The notes under the pieces are model-generated. The model worked only from the letters and a program-made list of their open reading frames with translations, was not told the DNA's origin and searched no databases. From Craterostigma plantagineum (lineage: Eukaryota; Streptophyta; Magnoliopsida; Lamiales; Linderniaceae), in the NCBI GenBank assembly GCA_027422505.1, contig JAPQWV010000005.1, positions 12,963,501-13,027,500 on the forward strand: 64,000 nucleotides of DNA, written 5' to 3'. Position numbers and translations under genes: made by a program. Positions 30,757 through 41,222 of this stretch are shown piece by piece. How positions within the stretch are numbered: position 1 is the first letter of the stretch; the number at the start of each line of letters is the position of its first letter.

Positions 30757-30768
30757 TGGTATCAGAGC
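30757..30768 (+). promoter_or_regulatory. Copia-B primer-binding site
   Basis: TGGTATCAGAGC, a perfect 12-base match to the usual initiator tRNA-Met site, begins two bases after the LTR. Confidence 0.92.
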
Positions 30769-32320
30769 AGGTTCGGTTAAAGTCACGGGACTATGACAAA
30801 AGGCCACGAAAAACCTGAAAGCCTTAGCCGTGCGGATGGCGCACACGACGCCCGGGCAGCCCGCGCTGCGTCGTGTCGCATGCGAAGCGCGACTCAGGGC
30901 AGGGCTGCACGCAGCATGAAGCCTGCTCCTAGGCGTGCGCATGGTGCGCACGACACAGGGGCAGCCGGCGTGCAAGGCGCGCGGGGTGCGCGACTCAAGA
31001 CGGGCTGGCCGCGGGCGTACCGCGGCGCATATGGCTGACCGCACGCGGGGCATGCGGCACAAGAGGCACGGGCTGCACACATGGGTGCATGCAGCGCTCG
31101 GGAAAGCCGCGCGTGGATGCGCGGAAAGTAGGTATGACCGTGCGCGTGTGTGTGAGCTGTGCTAGGCTAAGAGTGCACGCGGATCGGGGCTTGCCGCATG
31201 GTGCGTGCGGCACGAGGCTGGCAGCTCGCATGGCGCGAGCATCCTCGACACAGGCCCGATAGGCCTGGTCTAGCTCATCCTACGACCCGACATACATTGG
31301 GCTAGGCCCGAACCATTTAAAAGCCAAAATTCGATTTCGGCTCGGAAATGTGTTAAATTTGTCGTGATGCATGTTATTTGAATAAACATGGTGATTGATT
31401 GGGGATTAGGTTCTAGTTTTTGCCGGGTGATATTTTAAGGGTGACAAGATCCCCCCCAGATTGTACTTTACAGTTTTTTTATTAGATAAGACGGACGGTT
31501 TTATTAGGGGTAGATTCCCCATCATAGGGTATTGTAGTTATGTTATGATGGTCGTACGAGTGTCGATCGAGAGGAACTCAAACGAACGAGCTGGTAGCCG
31601 AGGCGGCCGTTCGAGCAAAGCCCGAAGACGTAGAGTCTTATTGTTTTGTACAATTAGGATAGAACTATAAATATCCCCGATCTTTCACATTTACTTTAAC
31701 AGGTTGAAAATAGGTTTACTATTAAAGTCCATTATGTGCGTGTTGGTTTCGAACGTGATAATGTGCATAATGTGCTCGTGTTAAAACTGTGAGGATTCTC
31801 CCGAGGTTAGACTTTTAATATCAAGTGAGTAAAGGGGCTAGGCTCCTGTCTTCTATCAAGTCCAAAATTGTTACGACTTAGGGGTACGGTTGCGGTTGAC
31901 CGAGTTACGGCGCCAAAACCCTCGCCTTTGCGTTAACGGGTTTGGATGCAATTATAAATTGCCGCTCACCGACCACTCTTCACCCTCTAATAAAGAGTTA
32001 TCCTACGGGGGATGAAGTTCACGGAAAAGTGGAAGGTGAGCAGGACGTTGATAGGTTGCACTTAGACAGTCTTTCCCGATATGATCCGAGTTACGGCTGA
32101 GGGACCCTGGCTGAGACGAAGACGTTGAATCTTCTGTGTGACAGAACCGTGCGGGGCACGACCTCGGCTAACCAAACGAGCCAATAAGCTGTTAAGTCCT
32201 AACTATAAATCCATTAATTACACTCTCGGCTAACCAAACGAGCCAATACTCTGATTAAATACTATAAATCCTAACTATCTGTTTATTTTCTGCGCTTTAT
32301 TTTCTTCTTTATTAGTTACG
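30769..32320 (+). other. Copia-B leader with GC-rich block and short repeats
   Basis: Non-coding. About 30835-31265 is strikingly GC-rich with repeated GCGCACGAC and GCATGGYGC words; open frames on both strands here reflect composition only. A 24-bp direct repeat CTCGGCTAACCAAACGAGCC... lies at 32163-32186 and 32224-32247. The sequence CCATTAATTACACTCT occurs at 32211 and again at the gag start (about 32329), so a small local duplication occurred in the leader. Confidence 0.7.
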
Positions 32321-32886
32321 ATGACAAACCCATTAATTACACTCTTGGAGAAACATTGTTTGGTGGGACTGAACTATGTAGACTGGCTCAGAAATTTGAG
32401 GATCGTCCTCAAATTAGCAAAACTGGATTATGTCTTGGACATTAAGGAGCCAAAATTGCCCACAACTAAATCCACTAATGAGAAGATTGTACTCCACGAT
32501 AAGTGGGTTGAAGATCAGCGAAGGTGAACGTCTACATGCTTGTTGCGACTTCTACGTCCAAGGGATCGAAGAAGAAGTCGAACAAGACAGGCGTGACCAA
32601 GGGTAGAGTCGACAAGAAGACGAAGACCACCAAGGTCGAAAGGTCGGGTGCAAAGCCCACGTATAAGTGCCTCCTTTGCCAGCTGCTGGGCCATTGGAAG
32701 CATGAATGTCCGAAGCTGGAGGCGTCTGACGCCTCAGGAAAACAATTAGTTTTTGAAGCTAGTTGTTCTGTGTATTCTACTTCGTGGATACTTGACTCAG
32801 GGGCTAGTTCCCACATTTATGTTTTGAACCAAGGTCTAGGACGAAGTAGGAAGCTTCGAGCTGGCGAGCTTGATCAACGTAGTTAG
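32321..32886 (+). pseudogene. gag: Copia-B gag remnant and start of protease
   Basis: The ATG at 32321 opens TNPLITLLEKHCLVGLNYVD, a Copia gag start, and runs 68 codons to a stop at 32525-32527. The central UBN2 part of gag is missing: the next frame (from 32524) is already a Lys/Ser-rich linker, then a CCHC knuckle CLLCQLLGHWKHEC (32668-32709). The protease motif SWILDSGASSHIY follows (Asp codon at 32794). A stop at 32884 and a frameshift separate it from the integrase frame. An internal deletion of several hundred bases in gag is the likeliest explanation. Confidence 0.85.
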
Positions 32887-35811
32887 TGGACATAGTGTAC
32901 CAGCTACACACATGGGATCGAAGACCTTAGTCTTGTCGTCATTACATTGTTTAGAACTTTCTGACGTTTTGGTTTTGCCCAAGGGGCTTAAAAACATTAT
33001 TTCGATTCCTGTTTTGAGCAGACTGGGTTATGAATTTCGATTCATTGATAATGTTTGCCATATTTATTTTAGAAATGAAAATGTTGGAAGTGCGACGTTA
33101 ATAAATGGTTTATATTACGTCAACTTAAAAGACAATGTTAATACTGTAAATGCAATCACCAAATCATCGACTGGGTCGAACGATCGATACATGTGGCACT
33201 TACGACTAGGTCACACAGCAGAAGCGAAGATTGAACAGATGGAAAAGGACGGTCTGATTAGCATAGTGCGAACAGGCCCGATTTCTACCTGTCAGTCTTG
33301 CATCTTAGGGAAAATGACCAAGTCGCCCTTCACAGGGACTTTCACTACGGCCACGGAAGTGTTGGGTTTGATCCACACTGACGTATGCGGACCATTTAAA
33401 GTAATGGCCCGAGGTAATTGCCGCTACTTCATAACGTTCACGGACGATTTCTTCCGCTACGGGAATGTCTATTTGATGAGACAAAAGTCCGAAGCTCTTG
33501 AAATGTTCAAAGAGTATAAAGCATTAGTAGAGAAGCAAACTGGCAAGTTCATTAAAGCCGTTCGGTCAGATCGAGGCGGTGAATACATGAGCCTTGAGTT
33601 TGATGCATTTCTTAGAGAAAATGGCATCATCATACAGTTTTCCCTGCCAGGCACGCCGCAATTGAATGGCGTGACCGAACGGAGAAACCGAACGCTTTTG
33701 GATATGGTTCGATCGATGATGAGTTACACAGATCTCCCCATTTCTTTGTGGGGATATGCCTTAGAAACAGCGGCCTATATCCTTAACAGGATACCTACCC
33801 GCTCTGCCGACAAGATTCCTTACGAGGCTTGGCATAATCGTAAGGCGAGTCTGAATCACATCAGGGTCTGGGGTTGCCCCGCCATTGTGAAAAAGTTGAT
33901 GGCAGATAAGCTTGAATCAAGATCATTAATGGCAAGATTCGTCGGATATCCCGAGGACTCAATGGGGTATTGCTTCTTCGTCCCAGACGAACACAGGGTG
34001 TGTTCGTCGCTTTACGCGCTATTTTCTTGGAGCAAGAATTCGTAGGCGAAGGCGGTAAAGGACGATTCGTTCTCTAAGAGAGTTAGAGAACGAATCGACT
34101 CCTATGTCGTTGGACGACGTCCCAGAAAACTCCGTTCAGCCGCAATTGCGTAGGTCCAGTAGGATATCTTATATGCCTGAGAGATATGGTATGGTACACG
34201 TCGAGCATGGGGATGCTGCGACTGAGGGATGCGCCGGGGACGGTCCCGTCACCTACAACCAGGCAATTGCTGGTACAGACTCCCTCAAGTGGCTTGAGGC
34301 TATGCAGGCCGAAATGGACTCGATGCACACAAACGAGGTTTGGACACTTGTAGACCTGCCTAATGGTTTTAGACCAATTGGCAATAAATTGATCTACAAG
34401 AAAAAGATTGGATCTGATGGACAGGTGGAGACGTACAAAGCTAGGCTTGTAGCGAAAGGGTATAGTCAGAAAGAGGGAATTGACTATGAGGAAACCTTCT
34501 CACCTGTCGCAATGATAAAGTCCATTCGAATCATGCTTGCAATAGCTACGGCTATGAGATCTGGCAGATGGACGTAAAGACCGCTTTCCTGAATGGATTC
34601 CTCTAGGAAGAAATCTATATGGAGCAGCCCAAGGGTTTTACGTCAGAAGTAGATGCTCGAAAAGTGTGCAAACTGAATCGGTCAATTTATGGGCTGAAAC
34701 AGGCTTCAAGGAGTTGGAATCTTCGGTTCGATGAAGTAGTTAAGAACTACGGATTCATAAAGAATGAAGATGAGCCCTGTGTTTACAGAAAGGCCAGTGG
34801 AGCAAGGTCGTTTCTAGTATTGTACGTAGATGATATCCTTTTGATAGGAAACGACATTGGGATGCTCTCAGAGATTAAAGCTTGGCTTTCAAACGAATTC
34901 TCTATGTAAGACCTCGGAGAAGCGACCTATATTTTAGAAATTCGCCTATTTAGAAATAGGGCGAAAAGGTCAATAGGCTTGTCCCAAGCCCTTTACTTAG
35001 ATAAAGTCCTTAAAAGGTTTAAAATGGACGATTCTAAGAAAGGGTTCCTACCTATGAGGCATGGGATTCATCTCTCAAAGGCTATGTCTCCTCAGAATGA
35101 GGTACAAAGACAAGAGATGAGTGGAGTCCCCTATGCTTCAGCTGTGGGTAGCCCGATGTACGCGATGCTTTGCACACGACCAGACATAGCGTACGCTGTG
35201 GGCGTATTGAGTAGGTTTCAGGCTAACCCTGGTAAGTAACATTGGGCGGCAGTAAAGACAGTTCTGAAGTACCTTAGACGGACTAAGGACTTGATACTGA
35301 TTTATGGCCCAGGAGATTTGGAAGTAGATGGATATAGAGATTCGGACTTCCAATCAGATGTGGATGACCGAAAGTCTACTTCGGGTTTTGTCTTGACGCT
35401 CGATGGTGGGGCAGTGTCTTGGAAAAGTTCCAAGCAAAGCACGACTGCAGATTCCACCACTGAGGCAGAGTATATCGCAGCTTCAGAAGCTGCCAAAGCG
35501 GGTGTTTTGATACGCAAGTTTCTGGAGGAACTAAGGTGGTACGTAGCATCGTGGATCGCCCGCTGCCATTGTGGTGCGACAACAGCGGGGCTATTGCACA
35601 AGCTAAGGAACCACGTGCTCACAGTAAATCCAATCACATAGAGAGAAAATACCACGTGCTGCGTGGGTTTGTTGAAAATGGCTCAATAGCCATGCAGAAA
35701 ATCGCCTCTGTAGAGAATGCAGCGGACCCGTTCACGAAGCCACTACCACAGGCAGTGCTCGATCGACACCTCGATAAAATGGGGTTAAGATATGATAACA
35801 CGTGGTATTAG
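32870..35811 (+). pseudogene. pol: Copia-B pol: integrase, reverse transcriptase, RNase H
   Basis: The first part (32870-34045) has the integrase zinc domain (MWHLRLGHTAEAK, CQSCILGKM) and core (HTDVCGPFK, FTDDFFRYGNVYLM, VRSDRGGEYMS, GVTERRNRTLLDMVRSMM). Reverse transcriptase is in 34104-34909, with [20 protein letters not shown], a frameshift near 34555, a stop at 34604-34606, and the catalytic YVDD at 34823-34834. A stop after NEFSM (34907-34909) and another at 35237-35239 follow. RNase H (35291-35811) has DSDFQSDVDDRKSTSGFV and STTEAEYIAASEAA, with a frameshift near 35530. The end is RYDNTWY-stop. It is clearly inactive, with at least five lesions. Confidence 0.92.
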
Positions 35812-35825
35812 TGCAAGTGGGAGAT
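35812..35825 (+). promoter_or_regulatory. Copia-B polypurine tract
   Basis: GCAAGTGGGAGAT immediately precedes the 3' LTR. It is the usual Copia plus-strand primer, AAGTGGGAGA followed by TG. Confidence 0.85.
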
Positions 35826-36003
35826 TGTAGAGGTATATGCCCTAGATGCCGTACGAGGATTGGGAGTACGAGGACAATTTGCTAGTTTTGTAGTGTTTAG
35901 TGATGTAATTTGATTACTTCTATTAATGGAATGACTTTATTCATCATTAATTAATTATTGGACGATTAAATTAAAAGGCAAATTATTAATTAGTCTAAAG
36001 ATT

Positions 36004-37126
36004 CCATTGAAACGGATAACCGAGTCTTCCTCCTTGGACAGTTATGGAGGCTGCTTCAGAAGGATGAGTCCTCGATTTGGGTCCAGTGGATCCACCAGAC
36101 TCGTTTGGCACGAAAATCCATTTGGACGATTCAACCATCAGCAACGGCATCTTGGAGTTGGAACAAGCTACTAAAACTGCGTCCAACGATTCGGCCCTTG
36201 GTCCAATGCCATATAGGTAATGGTACGACTTTCCTCCTTTGGCAGGATCCGTGGCTATCGACAGGTCCACTTATAGACCGCTTTCCACGAGGCCCTGTTG
36301 CAATGGGTCTCCCTCTTGATTCCCGCCTTAGCTGTGTCATCGACGATATGGGATGGAGATGGCCAGGCCAATTCACCTCGGAGTATATGGATATTAGCCG
36401 GGAGCTACCAGAGACCAACTATCTAGAGCCGGATACGTACTCGTGGGTTGGTGACTCAAATGGCCGATTTAGCAATTCCTTGGCGCGGAACTCCGTACGA
36501 CTACGGCACGACCCGGTGCCTTGGGCGGCCCTTTTCGGGGGACCCCTTCGTGTGCCCCGATATGAGTTCCTCCTTTGGATGGCACTTCGTGGTAGACTTG
36601 CGACACGAGACAAACCATGGATAGCGGCTGCTGCTGGGGAATCGACATGCATGTTATGTCAGACTGGGGCAACGGAGACCATCGAACACCTTTTCTTTGA
36701 TTGTCCTTTTTCTAGGTGTTGCCTGATGCGCGACTTAGGCGCAAGACTAGATTCATGTGGCCGTACATAGAGTGGGATTTGGTGTTCAATGGGCAGCCCG
36801 AAGATGGAGAGGCTGCCACTTGATGCACGGTGCTTACCGCCGTATCTTGGCCTTGACCTTATACCATATATGGCAAGAACGGAATCGTCGCTGGAAGGAA
36901 GGGACTGAACGAGAAGATTGTTTTATTGTTGACACTATTGTCAGCAACCTTTGTATGCAGTTAAGTACTACGTCCTCTAGATTTACTTTGCAACGACTTG
37001 CATTGCGCCGCCTGTGGCGAATTGCTTGGTAGAAAGGTTGACCTGATGTTACCCCGTAGTCTGTTACGGGTTGCTGCATACTGACGCCGATGTATTTCTA
37101 TTTTAGTGAACATTCCCCAAAAAAAA
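36004..37126 (+). mobile_element. LINE-B: 5'-truncated LINE within the Copia-B 3' LTR
   Basis: About 1.1 kb, truncated at its 5' end as LINEs usually are. It ends in TTTAGTGAACATTCCCC and a short poly-A. Target duplication ATTAGTCTAAAGATT is at 35989-36003 and 37127-37141. It encodes only the C-terminal third of ORF2. The 3' tail matches that of LINE-E (minus strand at 62547) and not those of LINE-0, LINE-A or LINE-C, so it belongs to another subfamily. Confidence 0.92.
36022..37032 (+). pseudogene. LINE-B ORF2 C-terminal fragment (zf-RVT)
   Basis: The fragment covers the region after the reverse transcriptase: SWSWNKLLKLRPTIRPL, LLWQDPWLSTGPLIDRFPRG, LRGRLATRDKPWI, and a zinc-binding segment CMLCQTGATETIEHLFFDC. 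The frame breaks near 36765 and resumes with VQWAARRWRGCHLMHGAYRR, ending LRRLWRIAW-stop at 37032. There is no endonuclease or polymerase core, so it could not move itself. Confidence 0.88.
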
Positions 37127-38173
37127 ATTAGTCTAAAGATTTCACCTTGCAGTCTGGGTGGATAAGACAAATTAATAAAACCCAAATATTGAAAGTTCAG
37201 TTACTGATTCTGTGGGGACAGAGGGGCACCAGTAAGCTGAGATACTGCAATATTAAAATAGTCCACAAGTCTAAGTCTCCAGTAGGGTGACTGGAATGAC
37301 ACGTACGACTTGTTTGCCGATGGGTCCAATATGGTTGTGCCAGCCGTTCACTTGGGAAGTGGGAGCCCATGACAATGATACAAGATGAATCAGGGGATTA
37401 TCTGTATTTGGACAGTGACTCGTAATCGAACGATCACACGCTTGGATTATCCTTGATCGATCGATTGATTGTAGTAGTATGCGTGAATCTTAGACTGAAA
37501 GGGTTAACTTGGGGTTGATCTTGAGGTCTTGACTTGTCACTAGTTTGCTAGGCCCGTCTTGCCGGTGGCATGGGTCAGTGGCGAAATGCGGTCTTGACTT
37601 TTTGATGTGATTGCCGGTTGAACCGCGGAGCGGAATTTACGGTCTCGATTAAATTCGAGGTTAACCTCCTATGGCAAGTTTTACATGCGGGAATTTATCC
37701 AAGTCTCTGGCCAGAGCATGTAACTGACTCACGATAGTCGTGGAGTGCAGTTTCAGAACTTTCACCGACATAAACAACATACAGTCGAGTTCTGTAAGTT
37801 TGACTATGCGTGACTGTCACTCGACCGGGACAAACGTAAAGGGTTTATACGTATGACGAAAATCTACAGTCGGTTCATGGATAATGATTAGATCAAATTC
37901 GTACTCAACTTGTGATCTGTTCGGTACCACGGGGCTGGCTAGGTGAATACCGAACTCCTAGATACCTCCTGGGCCGGTTGAGACGAACCAAGAGAGCCGG
38001 GGCTTAAAAAGGGCAACCGATACAACGTCGTCATCAGAGAGAGAGACAGGGCTAGGTCCTAGATTGTGACATTAGGGTTTGGGGCTTGGCCAAAACCTTG
38101 ATCTGCCGAAAATACTAAGTTTGACTAGTGAGGGGTAAAATGGTCTTTTCACCTCACGATATATTTTTGAAAT

Positions 38174-38940
38174 AAAATATTTGATATTGAATATTTAGTA
38201 TATGATTTAAATTAGATTTAGATCTTTATTATTTTCTTAGAGAAATGATATTGTTTAATTTTGAATTAAATAATGTATATTGGATATATATAAGTTTCGA
38301 ATTTTTATTAGATAAAATTTCGAAAATTATTTATTTATATTGGATATTATGTATTTAAAATATACTAAATATGATATTTTAATTAATTAAGGTATTGGAT
38401 ATTTAATTAATTAAATATAAAGTTTGAATTTTGAATTCATTACTTGGTAAAACGAAGACTTGGTAAAAGGGGAGGTTTGAGGATTTTTCTCCCACCCACC
38501 TTAACCTATTTTTGGCTAATCCTAAGAGGTATAAAGAAGGATTTTCGTGATCCTAAAGAGAGTGGAAGCTAAATTTTCGAAATACAAGCCAAAGAGAAAA
38601 AAAACTAAGAGTTTTCTCCTCTCACCACTTTCTCTCTCACACTCTCTCCCTCGGGGGGCAGCAAGCAGTTCGTTCTTGGTCTAGCCGCACATGCAAGAAC
38701 AGCTGCGACGTTAGTAAGGTGCCAGCGTGATGATCTTGCGCAAAGAAGGCGTCCTTCGTGTCCTTTTGGCGTAGGAGAGTGGCACTACGCATCGGGGATT
38801 TGAAGGATTCGAAGTTAGCCATCGTTAAGAGATTTCAACAAGGTATCATGGCTGATCCCTTATCTCTTTATGTCAATACGTTCTCGTGTTTGTAGCCGAG
38901 CGATCTTGGATAGGCGGGAAACCTCGTAAAATTTTAAAAT
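38174..38940 (+). promoter_or_regulatory. Promoter/R segment present only in the Copia-B 3' LTR
   Basis: AT-rich DNA containing GGTATAAAGAAGG (TATAAAG at 38530-38536), followed by a pyrimidine-rich CTCTCACCACTTTCTC tract. This looks like the core promoter and start of the R region. The 5' LTR lacks the whole segment. Confidence 0.6.
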
Positions 38941-38989
38941 TCCGCCGTTCTAGGAACGTGGGTCTAGGGACCCTCGGGGATTCTCAGCA

Positions 38990-40243
38990 GAGCGTCCCAT
39001 CACAAAATTTGCGTATCTCAGAGTTCAGCATCATCCTAGTCTTCTTCGCAATCGGATTGTGGTAGGAGATGCGTAGGACGGAGCTGATGTGTACGTGATT
39101 GTTGGGAAGTCTTTCGATCTCAGGTCATTTGTTGAGCGGAGCAGTCATGTTGACCTTCTTCATGTTGCTCTCCAGAGCCATCTGAAGGTCGTGTGCGGCG
39201 AAGTACTTGACTTGTCGCATCATGAACCGGTAGAGTCCCTCGAGTCCTTCTTTCTTGATGAAGCCTTGAGGACCTTTGTACTTCTCTACATATAGCTTGT
39301 AGAGGTTGTACACCACCTCGGCGGGGAGATACGGTAGGTCACTCTCGCTTAGATCTTCTCGAGTTCTGTCTACTCGCTCGATGCTGAGTAGCGGACAGAT
39401 TGGGGAGAGACTCTTGTAATGACTCTTGGCTTGGCTTTTAGTCATCCTCAATCTCACATCTGTCCGAGGTGGGTCAGCATCCAGAGATACGTCATTCTCT
39501 TTTGCTGATTCCAGTGAGAGATCCCTCTGAGCTCGAATCGTTCGGCTTCTTGACTTTATTCGGTGACCTCCAAATATGCTCACGAATTTCTTCAAAGAAG
39601 GGAATCTCAATTCTAATATTTTCCCAAGCGTGTCGATCCGAGCGAATCCTGACATTTGTCTTGTGGGGGAAACCGCTCATTGTGCAATCAATTCTGGAAG
39701 CCATGTGGGATCTTATCCGTGATTTTCACCTTCCTGAAGCTCTTCGTCTTCAAACAGGACGAGGTCTACCGAAGCCTGTTGTAGGAACTGCCGAACATCC
39801 TTGAGCCGTTGTCTCTGATGCTCCTCGGGCATGGAGTGGGTCATCCACTGTCCTTCGAAGATATACTTGTCGAGGAACTCGTGTGGGTTGACACCGTGTC
39901 CTTATGGTCCCAGTTGGTCTTGAGCAACTGAGGGAGTAGCTTGGGTTTGAGCCAGGGCCACGAGCATGGCGGCACTTGCTTCTTCTTCCGGAAGCAAGGA
40001 GCTTGTCAGTGTCGTTGGTGTGGGCGGAGGCGTCTTTAAGGAAAAGGATGGTGGGTTGATTTGGTTTAGAGTGGTGGTGCGGTGCGTGGTGGTTGTTTGG
40101 GTAGTAGGTTGTGAGGTTTCAGCGGCTCCAGCGCTTGTCTGTGTCGCGCCCGAGCTTCGTCCTTGACTTCTGGTCATTATTCTAGGTCTCCTCTCCCCCT
40201 CATGACGTCCTTGATCATCGGGGTCGTCATGTCTGTGTTTGGA
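38990..40243 (-). pseudogene. Sire-E ORF3, middle and C-terminal part (minus strand)
   Basis: Minus-strand reading from 40243: SKHRHDDPDDQGRHEGERRP, MTRSQGRSSG, the Thr-rich TTQTTTTHRTTT, EEEASAAMLVALAQTQATPS, then after frameshifts SGFARIDTLGKILELRFPSL and a C-terminal domain with LSPICPLLSIERVDRTREDL, YLPAEVVYNLYKLYVEKYKG and GLYRFMMRQVKYFAAHDLQM (39125-39655). The sequence passes through the Copia-B insertion and ends at 29246. It supplies the region of ORF3 missing from Sire-A and Sire-Z. The joint at 40243-40250 switches strand. Confidence 0.8.
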
Positions 40244-40912
40244 GGTGGAAGTCTCCAACAGTCACAACCTCAAGTGACTGCGAGCCAATCTGAGGAGCCG
40301 GTGTCTGCTCAAGGGTTGATAACAGGCGACAGCAGTCGACCTGGTCCATCTTCGACGGAGGCGTCCGTCCAGTTCGTGAGCGAAGACCAACTTCAGGCCG
40401 CTCTCTCAGAAGCTTTACAATCATTTGAAGAAAAACTTATGGAGAGCGTGCGTACAGCTATTGAGAAGTCCCGCCAAGATCGTGGGAAAGCTCCCGCCTC
40501 AGAGCCGTCTTCTTCACGACTGATCCTCACTCCACCTCAACCCACACAACCCACACCATTCGCCACACCGATCCTCACACACAACCTCATAAACCCAGCC
40601 ACCATAGCTATCAGCGACCTCCACTCCAACCTAGTCGCCCGCCTACTTGAGCTGACTACTCAAACGCCGGAAGAAGAAGACTTCTTCCGCCGTCTCGTCA
40701 AGGCTCCCGCTCCAAACGCAGACATGACGACCCCGATGATCAAGGACGTCATGAGGGGGAGAGGAGACCTAGAATAATGACTAGAAGTCAAGGACGAAGC
40801 TCGGGCACGACACAGACAAGCGGTGGAGCCGCTGAAACCTCACAACCTACTACTCAAACAACCACCACGCACCGCACCACCACTCTAAACCAAATCGACC
40901 CACCATCCTTTT
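40243..40912 (+). pseudogene. Sire-E ORF3 middle fragment (plus strand)
   Basis: Plus-strand ORF3 beginning GGSLQQSQPQVTASQSEEPV and continuing LQAALSEALQSFEEKLMESV, RTAIEKSRQDRGKAPASEPS, LVARLLELTTQTPEEEDFFR to PPSF. Here it fuses within CATCCTTTT (40904-40912) to inverted spacer DNA. It closely matches 53921-54620, which has the same fusion. A frameshift near 40777 separates the MTRSQGRSSG-like part. The SEALQSFEEKLMESVRTAIE segment has heptad character. Confidence 0.8.
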
Positions 40913-41222
40913 TATCTCTTGTAAGTTTTCTGCACTGTGCGAATATAATGTTCTAATGTATTGCAGTGGCGAAAAATTTGTAAGAGTCACAAATCACGTG
41001 GAGCTTCAAGCGTCTAGAGAGAGAAAGTGCGTCTAGAGAGAGAAAGTCGAATTTTCAAATTTCTACCGCGTTCTTCGCCAAGATCCGCCGCTGTTTCCGG
41101 TCAGCACCCCTTGGTGGTGGCCGGCCGGTGACTGGGATTCCGATTTCCGTCGGTCAGGCGGAGTAGTATCGGAAGTGTGGGGTTTTCTTTCAATTCGATC
41201 GTGAGAAGCTAGGGTTTGTGCG

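Larger units (their letters stand above)
29497..38989 (+). mobile_element. Copia-B: complete Ty1/Copia LTR retrotransposon inserted in Sire-E ORF3
   Basis: The element has a 5' LTR at 29497-30755, a primer-binding site at 30757, a damaged gag-pol, a polypurine tract GTGGGAGAT before 35826 and a 3' LTR at 35826-38989. A perfect 5-bp target duplication GAGCG (29492-29496 and 38990-38994) defines the insertion. Its reverse transcriptase sequence and LTR length of around 2 kb (without insertions) suggest an Angela/Tork-like lineage, distinct from the Sire family (inference). All ORFs are damaged. Confidence 0.93.
35826..38989 (+). repeat. Copia-B 3' LTR carrying LINE-B
   Basis: Begins TGTAGAGGTATATGCCC and ends GGGGATTCTCAGCA. 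LINE-B interrupts it at 36004-37126. Without the LINE it is about 2.0 kb. It retains a promoter-bearing segment (38174-38940) that the 5' LTR has lost. The two LTRs differ by scattered substitutions, so the insertion is not recent. Confidence 0.92.

Noticed and set aside
30682..31231. Several overlapping frames on both strands in the GC-rich leader of Copia-B
   Set aside because: Open frames on all strands are expected where stop codons are rare; sequences are Arg/Ala/His-rich without domains.
38640..38822. Host gene exon near the pyrimidine-rich region of the Copia-B 3' LTR
   Set aside because: It lies inside the LTR R/U5-like region downstream of the TATA box, and the frames are short and without domains.
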